Assembly (NCBI GenBank): GCA_934662505.1
Contig: CAKUKE010000003.1
Coordinates: 62,001 to 126,000 of the forward strand
DNA: 64,000 nt
Direction of reading: 5' to 3'
Source: an uncultured Clostridia bacterium
GTDB taxonomy: Bacteria; Bacillota; Clostridia; Christensenellales; Aristaeellaceae
Shown here: positions 1 to 7,391 of the stretch, one piece after another
Layout of the letters: every line of letters starts with the position of its first letter
Position numbering within the stretch: position 1 is the first letter of the stretch
Notes under the pieces: model-generated
The model's input: only the letters and a program-made list of their open reading frames with translations
Told to the model about the DNA's origin: nothing
Databases searched by the model: none
Position numbers and translations under genes: made by a program

Positions 1-28
1 TCTGGACGGCTATCTGATGGGCCTCTGC

Positions 29-202
29 TCATAAATCGTCCGCATCCTGCGTCGGCTCCAACCCGTCCTTGGGGGTACCCGTGTAGCTACCCAGCACATC
101 GCTGTTGCTCTCCATGCTGATGAGCGCCATGATCCCCCTTTTGGTCTTTCCCTGTTCTTCCGCACCGGCATGTCGTTTTTTTCTGTCAGGCACCGTGGTC
201 AT
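29..202 (-). CDS. Small protein of unknown function (57 aa)
   Basis: An ATG at 202 preceded by AAAAGGAGGCG opens a 57-codon frame ending in TGA at 29. The product begins MTTVPDRKKR, has a basic first 23 residues, then MALISMESNSDVLGS and a polar, acidic tail ending TQDADDL. There is no membrane segment or signal peptide and no enzyme motif. The ribosome-binding site is strong but sits only two bases from the ATG, so the internal ATG at residue 25 (MALISM) could be the real start. I do not recognise the family; the acidic ADDL tail looks like a conserved terminus rather than random coding. It is transcribed away from the peptidase gene to its right. Confidence 0.5.
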   Translation of the reverse strand: MTTVPDRKKRHAGAEEQGKTKRGIMALISMESNSDVLGSYTGTPKDGLEPTQDADDL

Positions 203-253
203 CGCCTCCTTTTCAACGCACTTAGTGTGCGCCGCACCGGCTTTTTTATGCCC

Positions 254-280
254 ACGGCGTTGCCGGCACGCCGTTTTTTC
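254..280 (+). terminator. Hairpin followed by T run
   Basis: ACGGCGT (254-260) pairs with ACGCCGT (268-274) around a GCCGGC-rich loop and is followed by six T on the plus strand. It has the form of an intrinsic terminator, but no plus-strand gene precedes it in the window, so its role is unclear; it lies in the spacer between two divergent genes. Confidence 0.3.
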
Positions 281-322
281 ATAAAAAAATGAAAAAAAGC
301 CTGAAAAAACGAACTTCCCCTA

Positions 323-351
323 TGGTCAGACCTGCGATAATGTGCTAAAAT
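323..351 (+). promoter_or_regulatory. Probable promoter of the peptidase-efp unit
   Basis: TGGTCA (323-328) and TAAAAT (346-351) are 17 bases apart, with a TGC extension just before the -10 hexamer. The -35 matches the consensus poorly (4 of 6), which the extended -10 would offset. It lies 37 bases upstream of the peptidase start. Confidence 0.45.
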
Positions 352-388
352 ACAACGTGGCGTATTTTCACGCCGTAGGAGGCAAACA

Positions 389-1456
389 ATGAATCGTGTG
401 CAAAAGCTGTTGGACGCTGCCCACATTCAGCCGGGCGAGGGAATTCTGATCCATAAACCGTCCAACATTTATTACCTGAGCGGTTATACAGGCGAAGGCC
501 TTCTGGCACTTGGGGAAGGGCTTTCCGCCATCGTAACGGATTTCCGCTACACCGAGCAGGCGGGGCGTCAGGCGCCCGAATGCACCTGCCACATGGTCGA
601 AAAGGGCATCAGCCATGAAAAGCTGGCCGCACGCCTGTTCGCGGAAAAGGGAATTACCCGGGTACGGTTCGAAGCGGACGAGGTGACCGTAGAGGGCTTT
701 GAACAGATGCAGCAGGAAATGCCCGGCATCGAATTCGCACCTCTGAACGGTGTACCCGAGGAAATCCGCAAGGTCAAGGAGCCCTGCGAGGTCGCCTTCA
801 TTGAGGAAGCCTGCAGTATTTCCTGCGACGCGTTTGAAGACATTCTGACCTTTGTCCGTCCCGGCATGACGGAGCGTCAGGTGCAGCTGCATCTGGACTA
901 CAAAATGCTGGAGCTGGGCGCAGAGGGGCTGGCCTTCAATACCATCGCCGCCGCAGGTGAAAACGGCAGCCTGCCTCATGCCATTCCGGGCGACCGGGTC
1001 ATTGAAAAGGGCGACATGCTCACGCTGGACTTCGGCGCCAAAAAGCATGGTTACTGCGCGGACATGACCCGTACCTTTGCCATCGGTCAGCCCAGCGCGG
1101 AAATGAAGCGCATTTACGACACGGTTCTCTCTGCGCAGGAAGCCTGTCAGGCCATGCTGGCGCCCGGCGTCAACTGCAAGGCGGTCGATGCCCACGCCCG
1201 GGAGATCATTGACGGTGCCGGTTATCAGGGGCGCTTCGGTCATGGTCTGGGGCATGGCGTCGGCATCGACATTCACGAATCGCCCCGGCTCTCACAGAGC
1301 TGCGACGAGGATCTGGTGGCCGGCCACATCGTGACGGTGGAACCCGGCATCTACGTTCCTGGTCTGGGCGGCGTACGCATTGAAAACACCTGCGTCATCA
1401 CCCCTGATGGGGCACGCACGCTGGTTCGCGCGCCCAAGCAACTGATTATTTTGTGA
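389..1456 (+). CDS. M24 family Xaa-Pro peptidase (aminopeptidase P / prolidase type)
   Basis: A 355-residue cytoplasmic dinuclear-metal peptidase that releases residues next to proline. Residues 1-125 form the creatinase-like N-terminal domain; the rest is the pita-bread catalytic domain. Metal ligands are visible in order: the two Asp of LTLDFGAKKHGYCADMTR, the His of GHGLGHGVG, the Glu of TVEPGIYV and the Glu of VRIENT. Length is usual for the short Firmicute form. The ATG at 389 follows TAGGAGG. The gene lies directly upstream of efp, the arrangement found in many Firmicutes, and both are probably co-transcribed. Family assignment is firm; whether it prefers dipeptides (PepQ) or longer peptides (PepP) cannot be told from sequence. 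Confidence 0.93.
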   Translation: MNRVQKLLDAAHIQPGEGILIHKPSNIYYLSGYTGEGLLALGEGLSAIVTDFRYTEQAGRQAPECTCHMVEKGISHEKLAARLFAEKGITRVRFEADEVTVEGFEQMQQEMPGIEFAPLNGVPEEIRKVKEPCEVAFIEEACSISCDAFEDILTFVRPGMTERQVQLHLDYKMLELGAEGLAFNTIAAAGENGSLPHAIPGDRVIEKGDMLTLDFGAKKHGYCADMTRTFAIGQPSAEMKRIYDTVLSAQEACQAMLAPGVNCKAVDAHAREIIDGAGYQGRFGHGLGHGVGIDIHESPRLSQSCDEDLVAGHIVTVEPGIYVPGLGGVRIENTCVITPDGARTLVRAPKQLIIL

Positions 1457-1519
1457 TCGACAGGAATCATTCCTGACTTTCAACGATTTCGCATCTGAAA
1501 AAATGGAGGAGTACACAGC

Positions 1520-2077
1520 ATGATTACGGCGGGAGATTTCAAAAAGGGCATCACCATCGAATGGGACGGCGGCGTGTGGAACATCGTAGATTTCCAGCAC
1601 GTGAAGCCCGGCAAGGGCGCGGCCTTCGTTCGCACCAAGATCAAGAACGTCATGACCGGCGCGGTGGTTGAGCGCACCTTCAACCCCACCGACAAAATGC
1701 CCCGCGCCATCATTGAGACCAAGGAAATGCAGTACCTCTACAACGATGGCGACCTGTACTATTTCATGGATCCTGAAACCTACGAGCAGATGCCTCTGGG
1801 CAAGGACGCCGTGGAAGACGCCATTCCCTTCGTGAAGGAAAACACCAACGTGACCATCCGCTACTTCAAGGGTCAGCCCTTCTCCGTGGAAGCGCCCAAC
1901 TTTGTCGAGCTGGAGATCACCAAGACCGAGCCCGGCTTCAAGGGCGACACCGCTTCCAACACCTTCAAGCCCGCCACCACCGAGACCGGCTATGAAGTGA
2001 TGGTTCCCCTGTTCATCAACATCGGCGACGTCATCAAGATCGACACCCGTTCCGGTGAATATCTGTCCCGTGCCTGA
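1520..2077 (+). CDS. efp: Elongation factor P
   Basis: A 185-residue three-domain OB-fold protein that binds ribosomes stalled at polyproline stretches and speeds peptide bond formation. The loop carrying the functional Lys reads HVKPGKGAAFVRTK, with the tip Lys near residue 32. The C-terminal half carries TGYEVMVPLFINIGDVIKID, the EF-P signature, and ends with the usual GEYLSRA. No EpmA, EpmB or YmfI-like modification gene lies nearby, so the modification state is unknown. The start follows AAATGGAGGAG. It sits 63 bases after the peptidase gene with no hairpin between them, so one transcript is likely. Confidence 0.98.
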   Translation: MITAGDFKKGITIEWDGGVWNIVDFQHVKPGKGAAFVRTKIKNVMTGAVVERTFNPTDKMPRAIIETKEMQYLYNDGDLYYFMDPETYEQMPLGKDAVEDAIPFVKENTNVTIRYFKGQPFSVEAPNFVELEITKTEPGFKGDTASNTFKPATTETGYEVMVPLFINIGDVIKIDTRSGEYLSRA

Positions 2078-2101
2078 CACACGTCAGGGAAAGGAGCGCA
2101 T

Positions 2102-2575
2102 ATGAGCAATTTGACCGATCGCATTTCCTACATCAACGGTCTGGCCGAGGGGCTGAAGCTGAGCGATGAAACCACCGAGGGCAAAGTGCTGCACAAGGTG
2201 CTGGAAATGCTGGGCGAAGTGGCCGCCGAAATGGATGAACTGCGCCGCGACCACGACGAACTGGACGATTACGTGGAGAGCATCGACAACGACCTGAGCG
2301 ATCTGGAAGAAGCCTTCTTCGGCGACGAGGATGAAGGCTGCGACGGCTGCTGTGATGACGAGGATGAGGACGAGGACGACTGCAAAAGCTGCTGCGGCTG
2401 CCATAAGTCCGATGGCGACGAAGACGAGGACGACGACCGTATCGTGGAATACACCTGCCCTCACTGCGGCGCTGAAATGACCTTTGAGGTGGACAACTTC
2501 GACTTTGACGAAGACTACCTCTGCCCCACCTGCCATAAGCCCTTGTTCCCTGAAACGCCTTCCGACGAAGAATAA
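2102..2575 (+). CDS. CD1247-type acidic protein with C-terminal zinc ribbon
   Basis: 157 residues in three parts. The first 65 (MSNLTDRISYINGLAEGLKL onward) are helical and resemble the CD1247 N-terminal domain found in Clostridia. Then comes a highly acidic linker rich in Asp/Glu and Cys (CDGCCDD, KSCCGCH). The C-terminal ribbon has YTCPHCGAEM and LCPTCHKPLFP, two CxxC knuckles. No catalytic motif is present; function is unknown, and a role in nucleic-acid or protein binding is only a guess from the ribbon. The ATG follows AAGGAGCGCAT, 24 bases after efp, so it belongs to the same operon, which ends at the strong terminator just downstream. Confidence 0.8.
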   Translation: MSNLTDRISYINGLAEGLKLSDETTEGKVLHKVLEMLGEVAAEMDELRRDHDELDDYVESIDNDLSDLEEAFFGDEDEGCDGCCDDEDEDEDDCKSCCGCHKSDGDEDEDDDRIVEYTCPHCGAEMTFEVDNFDFDEDYLCPTCHKPLFPETPSDEE

Positions 2576-2593
2576 CCTTTTCCCGTCGGTATG

Positions 2594-2638
2594 CCCCCTT
2601 CCCCTGCCCTGCGGGCGGGAAGGGGGTTTGTGTTTTAT
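2594..2638 (+). terminator. Intrinsic terminator of the peptidase-efp operon
   Basis: CCCCCTTCCC (2594-2603) pairs with GGGAAGGGGG (2617-2626), with a further GC-rich inner stem, followed by the T-rich TTTGTGTTTTATT. Confidence 0.85.
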
Positions 2639-2639
2639 T

Positions 2640-3307
2640 GAACGCGGCGTTTTCCTTACCCGGCAGACTTCGCCGGAAATTGCATATGCGCCGCGGCGCC
2701 GTTGCCGCCCCGGGAGACCGTCCGCCCGCCGGGCACGGAAAACGAATACTCCCTTTTCCGTCCCAAGTGTGCCGTCAAAGTATTTGAAACCATAAAACGC
2801 TTCCGTTCCATCTTTCCTTTTGTCAGCCATGCCGCACGAACCCCTCGGGTGCGAAACGCCCAAGAGCAAAGGCACACTGATGGCTGCATGAGGCTTTCTC
2901 TGTCCCGTCAGCAGAACAAAAAGGGGCGGCGCAACGCACCGGTGGCTCGCACGGCGCAGCGAGCGCATCGTCATTCCCATGCGCTTGCTCCCTGCCAGGC
3001 AGATTCCTTGCTGCCGAACTGGTGCCATCCGTCAGGATGTGCAAGATGCTCCCAAGTACGCTGACCATGCAGGGCAAGCCTGCTCCTGTCCGCCACACAT
3101 GTGGGCGGAACGATCTCCCATTCACGGCTGGCGTTATGGACATTGCCCATCCGTCATGACTCCGGCGGCGGCAGCTATGAGACTCTCCGCATCAAAGCAA
3201 ATGAACCGCCGCGGAATCAAGCAACGGATCGCCCGTTTGGAAAGCGCTTGCTTTCCATCGAAGCTGCCCCATCTTCCCTGAAAATCACGACGCTGGAGTG
3301 CATTGCC
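2640..3307. other. Long gene-free stretch with several hairpins
   Basis: I find no credible coding frame here: short frames exist in several phases but none has a ribosome-binding site or recognisable product. Compact inverted repeats recur: CGCAC/GTGCG at 2833-2853, GCTCGC/GCGAGC at 2945-2964, TCCGCC/GGCGGA at 3089-3109 and GGAAAGC/GCTTTCC at 3239-3256. No tRNA, SRP, RNase P or riboswitch signature was recognised. It may encode a structured RNA or be decayed sequence. Confidence 0.4.
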
Positions 3308-3769
3308 ATGCGTTTTTATGAAGTTCAGACACGGTCGCCTCTGCTTTTGCACCGGCTTCTGACGGTCTGGGAAGCCTCCGTCAGCGCAACGCATCATTTT
3401 CTTTCAGCAGCCGAGGTGCAGCGCATCAAGACGTGTGTCCCGCAGGTGCTGGGCGCAGTTTCCCATCTGGTCGTCGCAGAAAAGGCGCCCGGTCAGCCCG
3501 TCGCCTTCATGGGCATAAACGGGATACGGCTGGAAATGCTGTTTCTTTTGCCCGCAGCGCGGGGTGCGGGACTGGGCAGGCAGCTTCTCACCTACAGCAT
3601 CGACCATTTCGGCATTCGAGAGGTCACCGTCAACGAGCAGAACCCGCAGGCCATCGGCTTCTACCTTCACATGGGGTTCACAGTCTTCAAACGTACAGAC
3701 CGTGACGAGGCGGGGAACCCCTATCCGTTTCTGTACATGAGGCTGAATACGCCGTCTTCCGCCGGCTGA
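3308..3769 (+). CDS. GNAT acetyltransferase, YjaB-like
   Basis: A 153-residue single-domain GNAT enzyme that would transfer the acetyl group from acetyl-CoA to an amine, possibly a protein lysine. Motif A is ARGAGLGRQLL, and motif B is VNEQNPQAIGFYLHMGF, both as in E. coli YjaB; the N-terminal WEASVSATHHFLS also parallels that protein, as does GNPYPFLYM near the end. The open frame extends further upstream, but ATG 3308 begins the homologous region (MRFYEV), and the upstream extension looks non-coding. There is no convincing ribosome-binding site, so the start is less certain than the family. It stands alone between a gene-free stretch and a terminator. Confidence 0.8.
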   Translation: MRFYEVQTRSPLLLHRLLTVWEASVSATHHFLSAAEVQRIKTCVPQVLGAVSHLVVAEKAPGQPVAFMGINGIRLEMLFLLPAARGAGLGRQLLTYSIDHFGIREVTVNEQNPQAIGFYLHMGFTVFKRTDRDEAGNPYPFLYMRLNTPSSAG

Positions 3770-3795
3770 ACCGGCGTTCACCGTTTTTAAAAAGC

Positions 3796-3846
3796 AAAAA
3801 CGCACCGTCCCGCAGCAGCTTCTCTGCCGCGGGGCAGTGCGTTTTT
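3796..3846. terminator. Bidirectional terminator between acetyltransferase and udp
   Basis: AAAAACGCAC (3796-3805) pairs with GTGCGTTTTT (3837-3846), enclosing a further CCCGCaGCAG/CTGCcGCGGG stem. A and T runs on the two flanks let it serve both convergent genes. Confidence 0.8.
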
Positions 3847-3878
3847 CAGAATGCTTTTATGCAACGGTTCGACTGTGT

Positions 3879-4643
3879 TTATCCCTTCTGATCCTGCGCG
3901 ATCAGCTTGCGCAGCGCCAGCACCGCCACGTCAATGGCCTTTTCCGTGTCGTGCACCGCCGTCTCAGCCAGCCCGAGCTTGCGCCGCTCCTGATTGCCGA
4001 CGCACAGATGAACGCTGGATGCGCGGCAGCGAAGGGTACTGGCAATGATGAACAGCGCCGCGCTTTCCATTTCGCTGGCCAGACAGCCGCCGTCCAGCCA
4101 CGCCTGCCAGTTGTTCAGCAGCATGTTCCGCACAGGCATCCGCTCCGGCGCATGCTGACCGAAAAAGCTGTCCTTGCACTGCACCACGCCCACATGGTGA
4201 CGGTAACCCAGCTCATCCGCCGCATGAACCAGCGCGGTCAGCACGGTATAATCCGCCACTGCCGGAAATTCGATGGGCAGGTATTCGCGGGACGTTCCCT
4301 CGGCGCGGATCGCGGAATTGGCAATGATCACGTCGCCGGCCAGCACCTGCTGCTGCATCCCGCCGCAGGTGCCTACCCGGATAAAAGTGTCCGCACCCAG
4401 CATGTGCAGTTCCTCCACGCCGATGGCGGTGGACGGTCCGCCGATGCCGGTGGACATGACGGACACTTTCACGCCGTCCAGCGTACCGGTGATGGTCTTA
4501 TATTCCCGGTTGTAGGCCACGACCTTGGGGTTGTCAAACTTTGCGCCGATCTTCTCCACCCGTCCCGGATCACCGGGCAGCAGCACATACCGGCCGATAT
4601 CCTCAGTCAGCAGCTGCGTATGGTACATTCTCTGTTCTTCCAT
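3879..4643 (-). CDS. udp: Uridine phosphorylase
   Basis: A 254-residue nucleoside phosphorylase of the NP-I family, cleaving uridine with phosphate to uracil and ribose-1-phosphate. Alignment in memory to E. coli Udp is close: PGDPGRVEKI (phosphate site), STGIGGPSTAIGVEEL, IRVGTCGG, PIEFPAVADY and LASEMESAALF (ribose-binding Glu-Met-Glu). These resemble Udp more than DeoD, notably PxEFPAVADY. The longer frame was cut to ATG 4643, which is preceded by GAGGAAGGGG. With deoC, psuG and psuK elsewhere in the window it fits nucleoside salvage. Purine activity cannot be excluded from sequence alone. Confidence 0.9.
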   Translation of the reverse strand: MEEQRMYHTQLLTEDIGRYVLLPGDPGRVEKIGAKFDNPKVVAYNREYKTITGTLDGVKVSVMSTGIGGPSTAIGVEELHMLGADTFIRVGTCGGMQQQVLAGDVIIANSAIRAEGTSREYLPIEFPAVADYTVLTALVHAADELGYRHHVGVVQCKDSFFGQHAPERMPVRNMLLNNWQAWLDGGCLASEMESAALFIIASTLRCRASSVHLCVGNQERRKLGLAETAVHDTEKAIDVAVLALRKLIAQDQKG

Positions 4644-4680
4644 TGTTTTCCCCTTCCTCAGGCATTTGCGCGTGAACGGT

Positions 4681-5091
4681 TCATTCGACCGTCGCCTCCG
4701 CCGCTTTGTCGTCCCAGTACTCATCGGCAAAAATCTTGCGGCTGTCGAAGTCAAAGTATTCGATGATGGCAGGGCTGTTTTCATTCACCAGTTCAAAGTT
4801 CAGCCCCTGTTCCCGCAGCCAGACGACCGCCTCATCCAGATCGTCACAGCCCCTGCAGGTCCACAGAATCAGTTCGTATCCCATTTCCTTCATCATCCGC
4901 AGCGCAGCGATCAGCTTTCCATTGGGGCGGATGATGGTGGGATAGTCGCTTTCGCAGAGGGTGCCGTCAAAATCGCAGGCAATGATGGTGCGGCGCATGT
5001 CCTGCTCCGGGTGAAAGGCGTGCTCCGCCAGCCACTGCCGGGCGGCCTCGTCCCCCGAGACCGCTCGCAGCGCCATGGAATAGTATCGCAT
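4681..5091 (-). CDS. Small HAD-superfamily phosphatase-like protein
   Basis: 136 residues with the HAD motif I at ACDFDGTL (two Asp about residues 39 and 41), motif II as the Thr of ILWTCRG, and a C-terminal DSRKIFADEYWDDKA that may supply the acidic motif. It lacks a clear cap domain, as in short HAD hydrolases often annotated only as hydrolase. The first 31 residues precede the core and are unusual; an internal ATG (MRRTII) is an alternative start, but ATG 5091 shares one base with the stop of the oxidoreductase upstream (TGATG), which argues for coupled translation. It is the last gene of the sugar operon. Substrate unknown; a sugar phosphate is a guess from context. Confidence 0.75.
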   Translation of the reverse strand: MRYYSMALRAVSGDEAARQWLAEHAFHPEQDMRRTIIACDFDGTLCESDYPTIIRPNGKLIAALRMMKEMGYELILWTCRGCDDLDEAVVWLREQGLNFELVNENSPAIIEYFDFDSRKIFADEYWDDKAAEATVE

Positions 5092-6128
5092 CAGAGTTCG
5101 ACCTCTTTGCCCGTCTTGGCAGACAGGTACAGGCCGTTCAGGATCTTCTGGATCTGCAGGCCGTCCTCCACCGGGGTGCGAGACGCATGCTCGCCCTTGA
5201 TGACCCGCGCAAAGTCTTCCAGCTGCGCAGTATAGCAGTTGTTTTCCTTCGCCATGATCGAGGTGACAGTCATGCCGGTCGCTTCCTCACTGATGCGCTT
5301 GCAGGGGTTCTTCACCAGACCGCCCTTGGAGCCGTACACTTCCAGACGGTCGTCCACATCCTCGGCATTGATGGACCAGGCCGCCTGATACATCAGGCCT
5401 GCGCCGTTTTCAAAGGTGATCAGACCGTGGGAGGAGTCTTCCACATCGTACACCGTATCCGGCTCAAAGGACTTGTAGATGTCCACATTCTTGGGATAAC
5501 GGTTGGGAATCTGGCGATAGTTCAGCGCCTTGACCCGTACGGGCTTGGGCTTGCCCAGCAGATACCAGCAGGCGTCGATGAAATGCACGCCGATGTCGAT
5601 GAGGGGGCCGCCGCCGGACTTCTGGGAATTTCCAAACCAGCCCATGGGCGCGCCGCGCATGCGCAGCAGATCGGCACGGGCAAAATAAACGTCGCCCAGC
5701 AGACCGGCGTCGATCTGTTCTTTCATGGCGTCCACGTAGGATTCAAACCGGGTGCACAGACCCATCTGGGTCTTCACGCCGTATTTATGGGCGATTTCCA
5801 CCATGGCTTCACCGTCGGCCACCGTCATGGTGAGGGGCTTTTCGCACAGAATATGCTTGCCGTTCTTAGCCGCCAGTTCAAACATGGGACGGTGCTGATA
5901 GTTGGGCACGGCCAGAATCACCGCGTCGATATCCGGGCTTTCCACCATTTCCTCGGCGGATTTGAAAATGCGGAAGCCGCCGCCGTATTCATTGCTCAGC
6001 TTTTCCGCCAGCCCGTCGATCCGGTCGGTCAGACCGCCGCAGACGATTCCTTCGCCCTCGATGCAGGAAGGAAGGTGGGCGCGGGCAATGTTGCCGCAGC
6101 CGATAATGCCGTAACGAATGTCGCTCAT
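5091..6128 (-). CDS. Gfo/Idh/MocA family NAD(P)-dependent oxidoreductase
   Basis: 345 residues. An N-terminal Rossmann fold shows GIIGCGNIARAH (dinucleotide loop) and HILCEKPLTM with the conserved Lys; the C-terminal alpha/beta domain carries GPLIDIGVHFIDACWYLLG, including the His and Asp expected near the sugar. Members oxidise or reduce sugars and inositols. ATG 6128 is preceded by TAAGGAGG; the upstream in-frame ATG lacks a site. It follows the MazG-like gene and overlaps the HAD gene, so it is in the same operon as the ABC transporter and the TIM-barrel epimerase, a common partnership for catabolism of modified sugars. The specific substrate is unknown. Confidence 0.9.
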   Translation of the reverse strand: MSDIRYGIIGCGNIARAHLPSCIEGEGIVCGGLTDRIDGLAEKLSNEYGGGFRIFKSAEEMVESPDIDAVILAVPNYQHRPMFELAAKNGKHILCEKPLTMTVADGEAMVEIAHKYGVKTQMGLCTRFESYVDAMKEQIDAGLLGDVYFARADLLRMRGAPMGWFGNSQKSGGGPLIDIGVHFIDACWYLLGKPKPVRVKALNYRQIPNRYPKNVDIYKSFEPDTVYDVEDSSHGLITFENGAGLMYQAAWSINAEDVDDRLEVYGSKGGLVKNPCKRISEEATGMTVTSIMAKENNCYTAQLEDFARVIKGEHASRTPVEDGLQIQKILNGLYLSAKTGKEVEL

Positions 6129-6166
6129 ACCAAGGTTCCTCCTTAAAAATGTTGATCTATTTTGGT

Positions 6167-6508
6167 TCATTCCCAACGATGCATGTTGTAGGCGTGCTTT
6201 TCCTCGTACACTTCCGTCATTTCCTCAGGGGTGATCCCATAGCACAGCATGGTATCTGTCATGTACATCAGCACGTCCACCATTTCCCTGATGAACTCCC
6301 GGCGGGTATCCGGGTCGTCCATGATGGCATCGTCGCCCATTTTTTTGATGATGTCGATGACCTCGCCCATCTCGCCTACCGCCCACAGAAGGGAAAAATG
6401 TCCGTTTTCCGGGGCGACCTGACGCCAGTAGTCCTTGTACTTTTCCTGCAGTTCCTTCTGTATTTCCTGCATGCGGGCAAGGGTCATAACGCTTCGTTCG
6501 TTTTCCAT
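6167..6508 (-). CDS. MazG-like nucleotide pyrophosphohydrolase
   Basis: A 113-residue all-alpha NTP pyrophosphatase. The metal-binding pattern ExxE then ExxD is visible as GEMGEVID and REMVDVLMY, the arrangement seen in MazG and dimeric dUTPase relatives. Such enzymes hydrolyse (d)NTPs to monophosphate and pyrophosphate. It is short and has one domain, unlike the two-domain MazG fused protein at 41383-42810. ATG 6508 lies 12 bases after the epimerase stop. Its place inside a sugar-catabolic operon is odd, since nothing around it makes or uses free NTPs apart from the ROK kinase. The family is clear, the physiological substrate is not. Confidence 0.82.
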   Translation of the reverse strand: MENERSVMTLARMQEIQKELQEKYKDYWRQVAPENGHFSLLWAVGEMGEVIDIIKKMGDDAIMDDPDTRREFIREMVDVLMYMTDTMLCYGITPEEMTEVYEEKHAYNMHRWE

Positions 6509-6520
6509 GATGCGCTCCGT

Positions 6521-7372
6521 TTATTCGTGCCAGGTGAACAGCAACTCGTTCTCCACGACCGCTTTGGTGTATTTGAAGCCCCGCTCCACGGCGGCCACAC
6601 ATTCCTCCAGCCCCTCAAACTCCTGAATGAGGTAACCATCGTAGCCGTGGTTGATGAGCACCTTCAGGCATTTGACGATCGGCGCGTTTCCATGCCCTGC
6701 AATCGCGCAGCGCCAGTAATTGCCCTCCCGGGTCACAAACCAGTTTTCGCCCGGATACAGATCCCTGCCGTCCTTCATGTGGGCATCCTTCACATGCACA
6801 TGGCGGATATAGCTGCGCAGCTGTCCCACCGCCTGCGCCGGATCCACGTCTTCTCCCAGAAAATTGCCGAAATCGCACAGCAGGCCGAAGTTTTCATGGT
6901 GCACCGCCTGCACCAGCTTTTCCAGACGGTCGGGCAGACAGGTGTAGCCGCAGTGATTTTCCGTTGTCAGCACCATGCCCTTTTCCTGCGCGTAGGAGGC
7001 CAGCTCCCGCAGCGCCTTCACAATGTTTTCCGCATACGGATCCGGCACATACTCATCGTGGAAAACATCCGTGCGCAGCACCTTGCAGCCCAGATAAGCC
7101 GCCCGATCGATCTCTTCCTTGAGATAGCGCACCTGCTCTGGAATATCCTTCAGAAAATCGGCGCTGGTCGCCCAGGCACAGATCTCAATGCCCGCTTCCT
7201 GCGCAGTCTGCTTCAGCTTTTCCAGCTCATAAGGGTAGTTTTCCGTAATATTGGCCAGTTCAATGCCGTCAAAGCCCATTTCAGCGGCCTTGCGGATAGC
7301 GCCATACAGATCCATGGCGCCGGTGGCCAGATACTGATCGAACGAATAAGAGGTCACACCGTACTTGATCAT
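6521..7372 (-). CDS. Sugar phosphate isomerase/epimerase (xylose isomerase-like TIM barrel)
   Basis: 283 residues of an AP endonuclease 2 / xylose-isomerase-like TIM barrel. Candidate metal ligands lie in GFDGIELANI, TTENHCGY, LLCDFGNF and HVHVKDAH, the usual Glu-Asp-His set. Such proteins isomerise or epimerise keto-sugars, hydroxypyruvate or inositol derivatives. ATG 7372 follows AAGGAGAAAAAAG and starts MIKYGVTSYSF, the typical first strand; the longer frame adds a basic non-homologous leader. It lies between the ROK kinase and the MazG-like gene in the sugar operon. Reaction and substrate cannot be set from sequence. Confidence 0.85.
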   Translation of the reverse strand: MIKYGVTSYSFDQYLATGAMDLYGAIRKAAEMGFDGIELANITENYPYELEKLKQTAQEAGIEICAWATSADFLKDIPEQVRYLKEEIDRAAYLGCKVLRTDVFHDEYVPDPYAENIVKALRELASYAQEKGMVLTTENHCGYTCLPDRLEKLVQAVHHENFGLLCDFGNFLGEDVDPAQAVGQLRSYIRHVHVKDAHMKDGRDLYPGENWFVTREGNYWRCAIAGHGNAPIVKCLKVLINHGYDGYLIQEFEGLEECVAAVERGFKYTKAVVENELLFTWHE

Positions 7373-7391
7373 CTTTTTTCTCCTTGCTTTT

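Noticed and set aside
2102..2575. The acidic Cys-rich linker of the CD1247-type protein as a metallothionein or selenoprotein
   Set aside because: The Cys pattern is not that of a metallothionein, and there is no in-frame UGA with a SECIS-like hairpin; the zinc ribbon explains the paired cysteines at the end.
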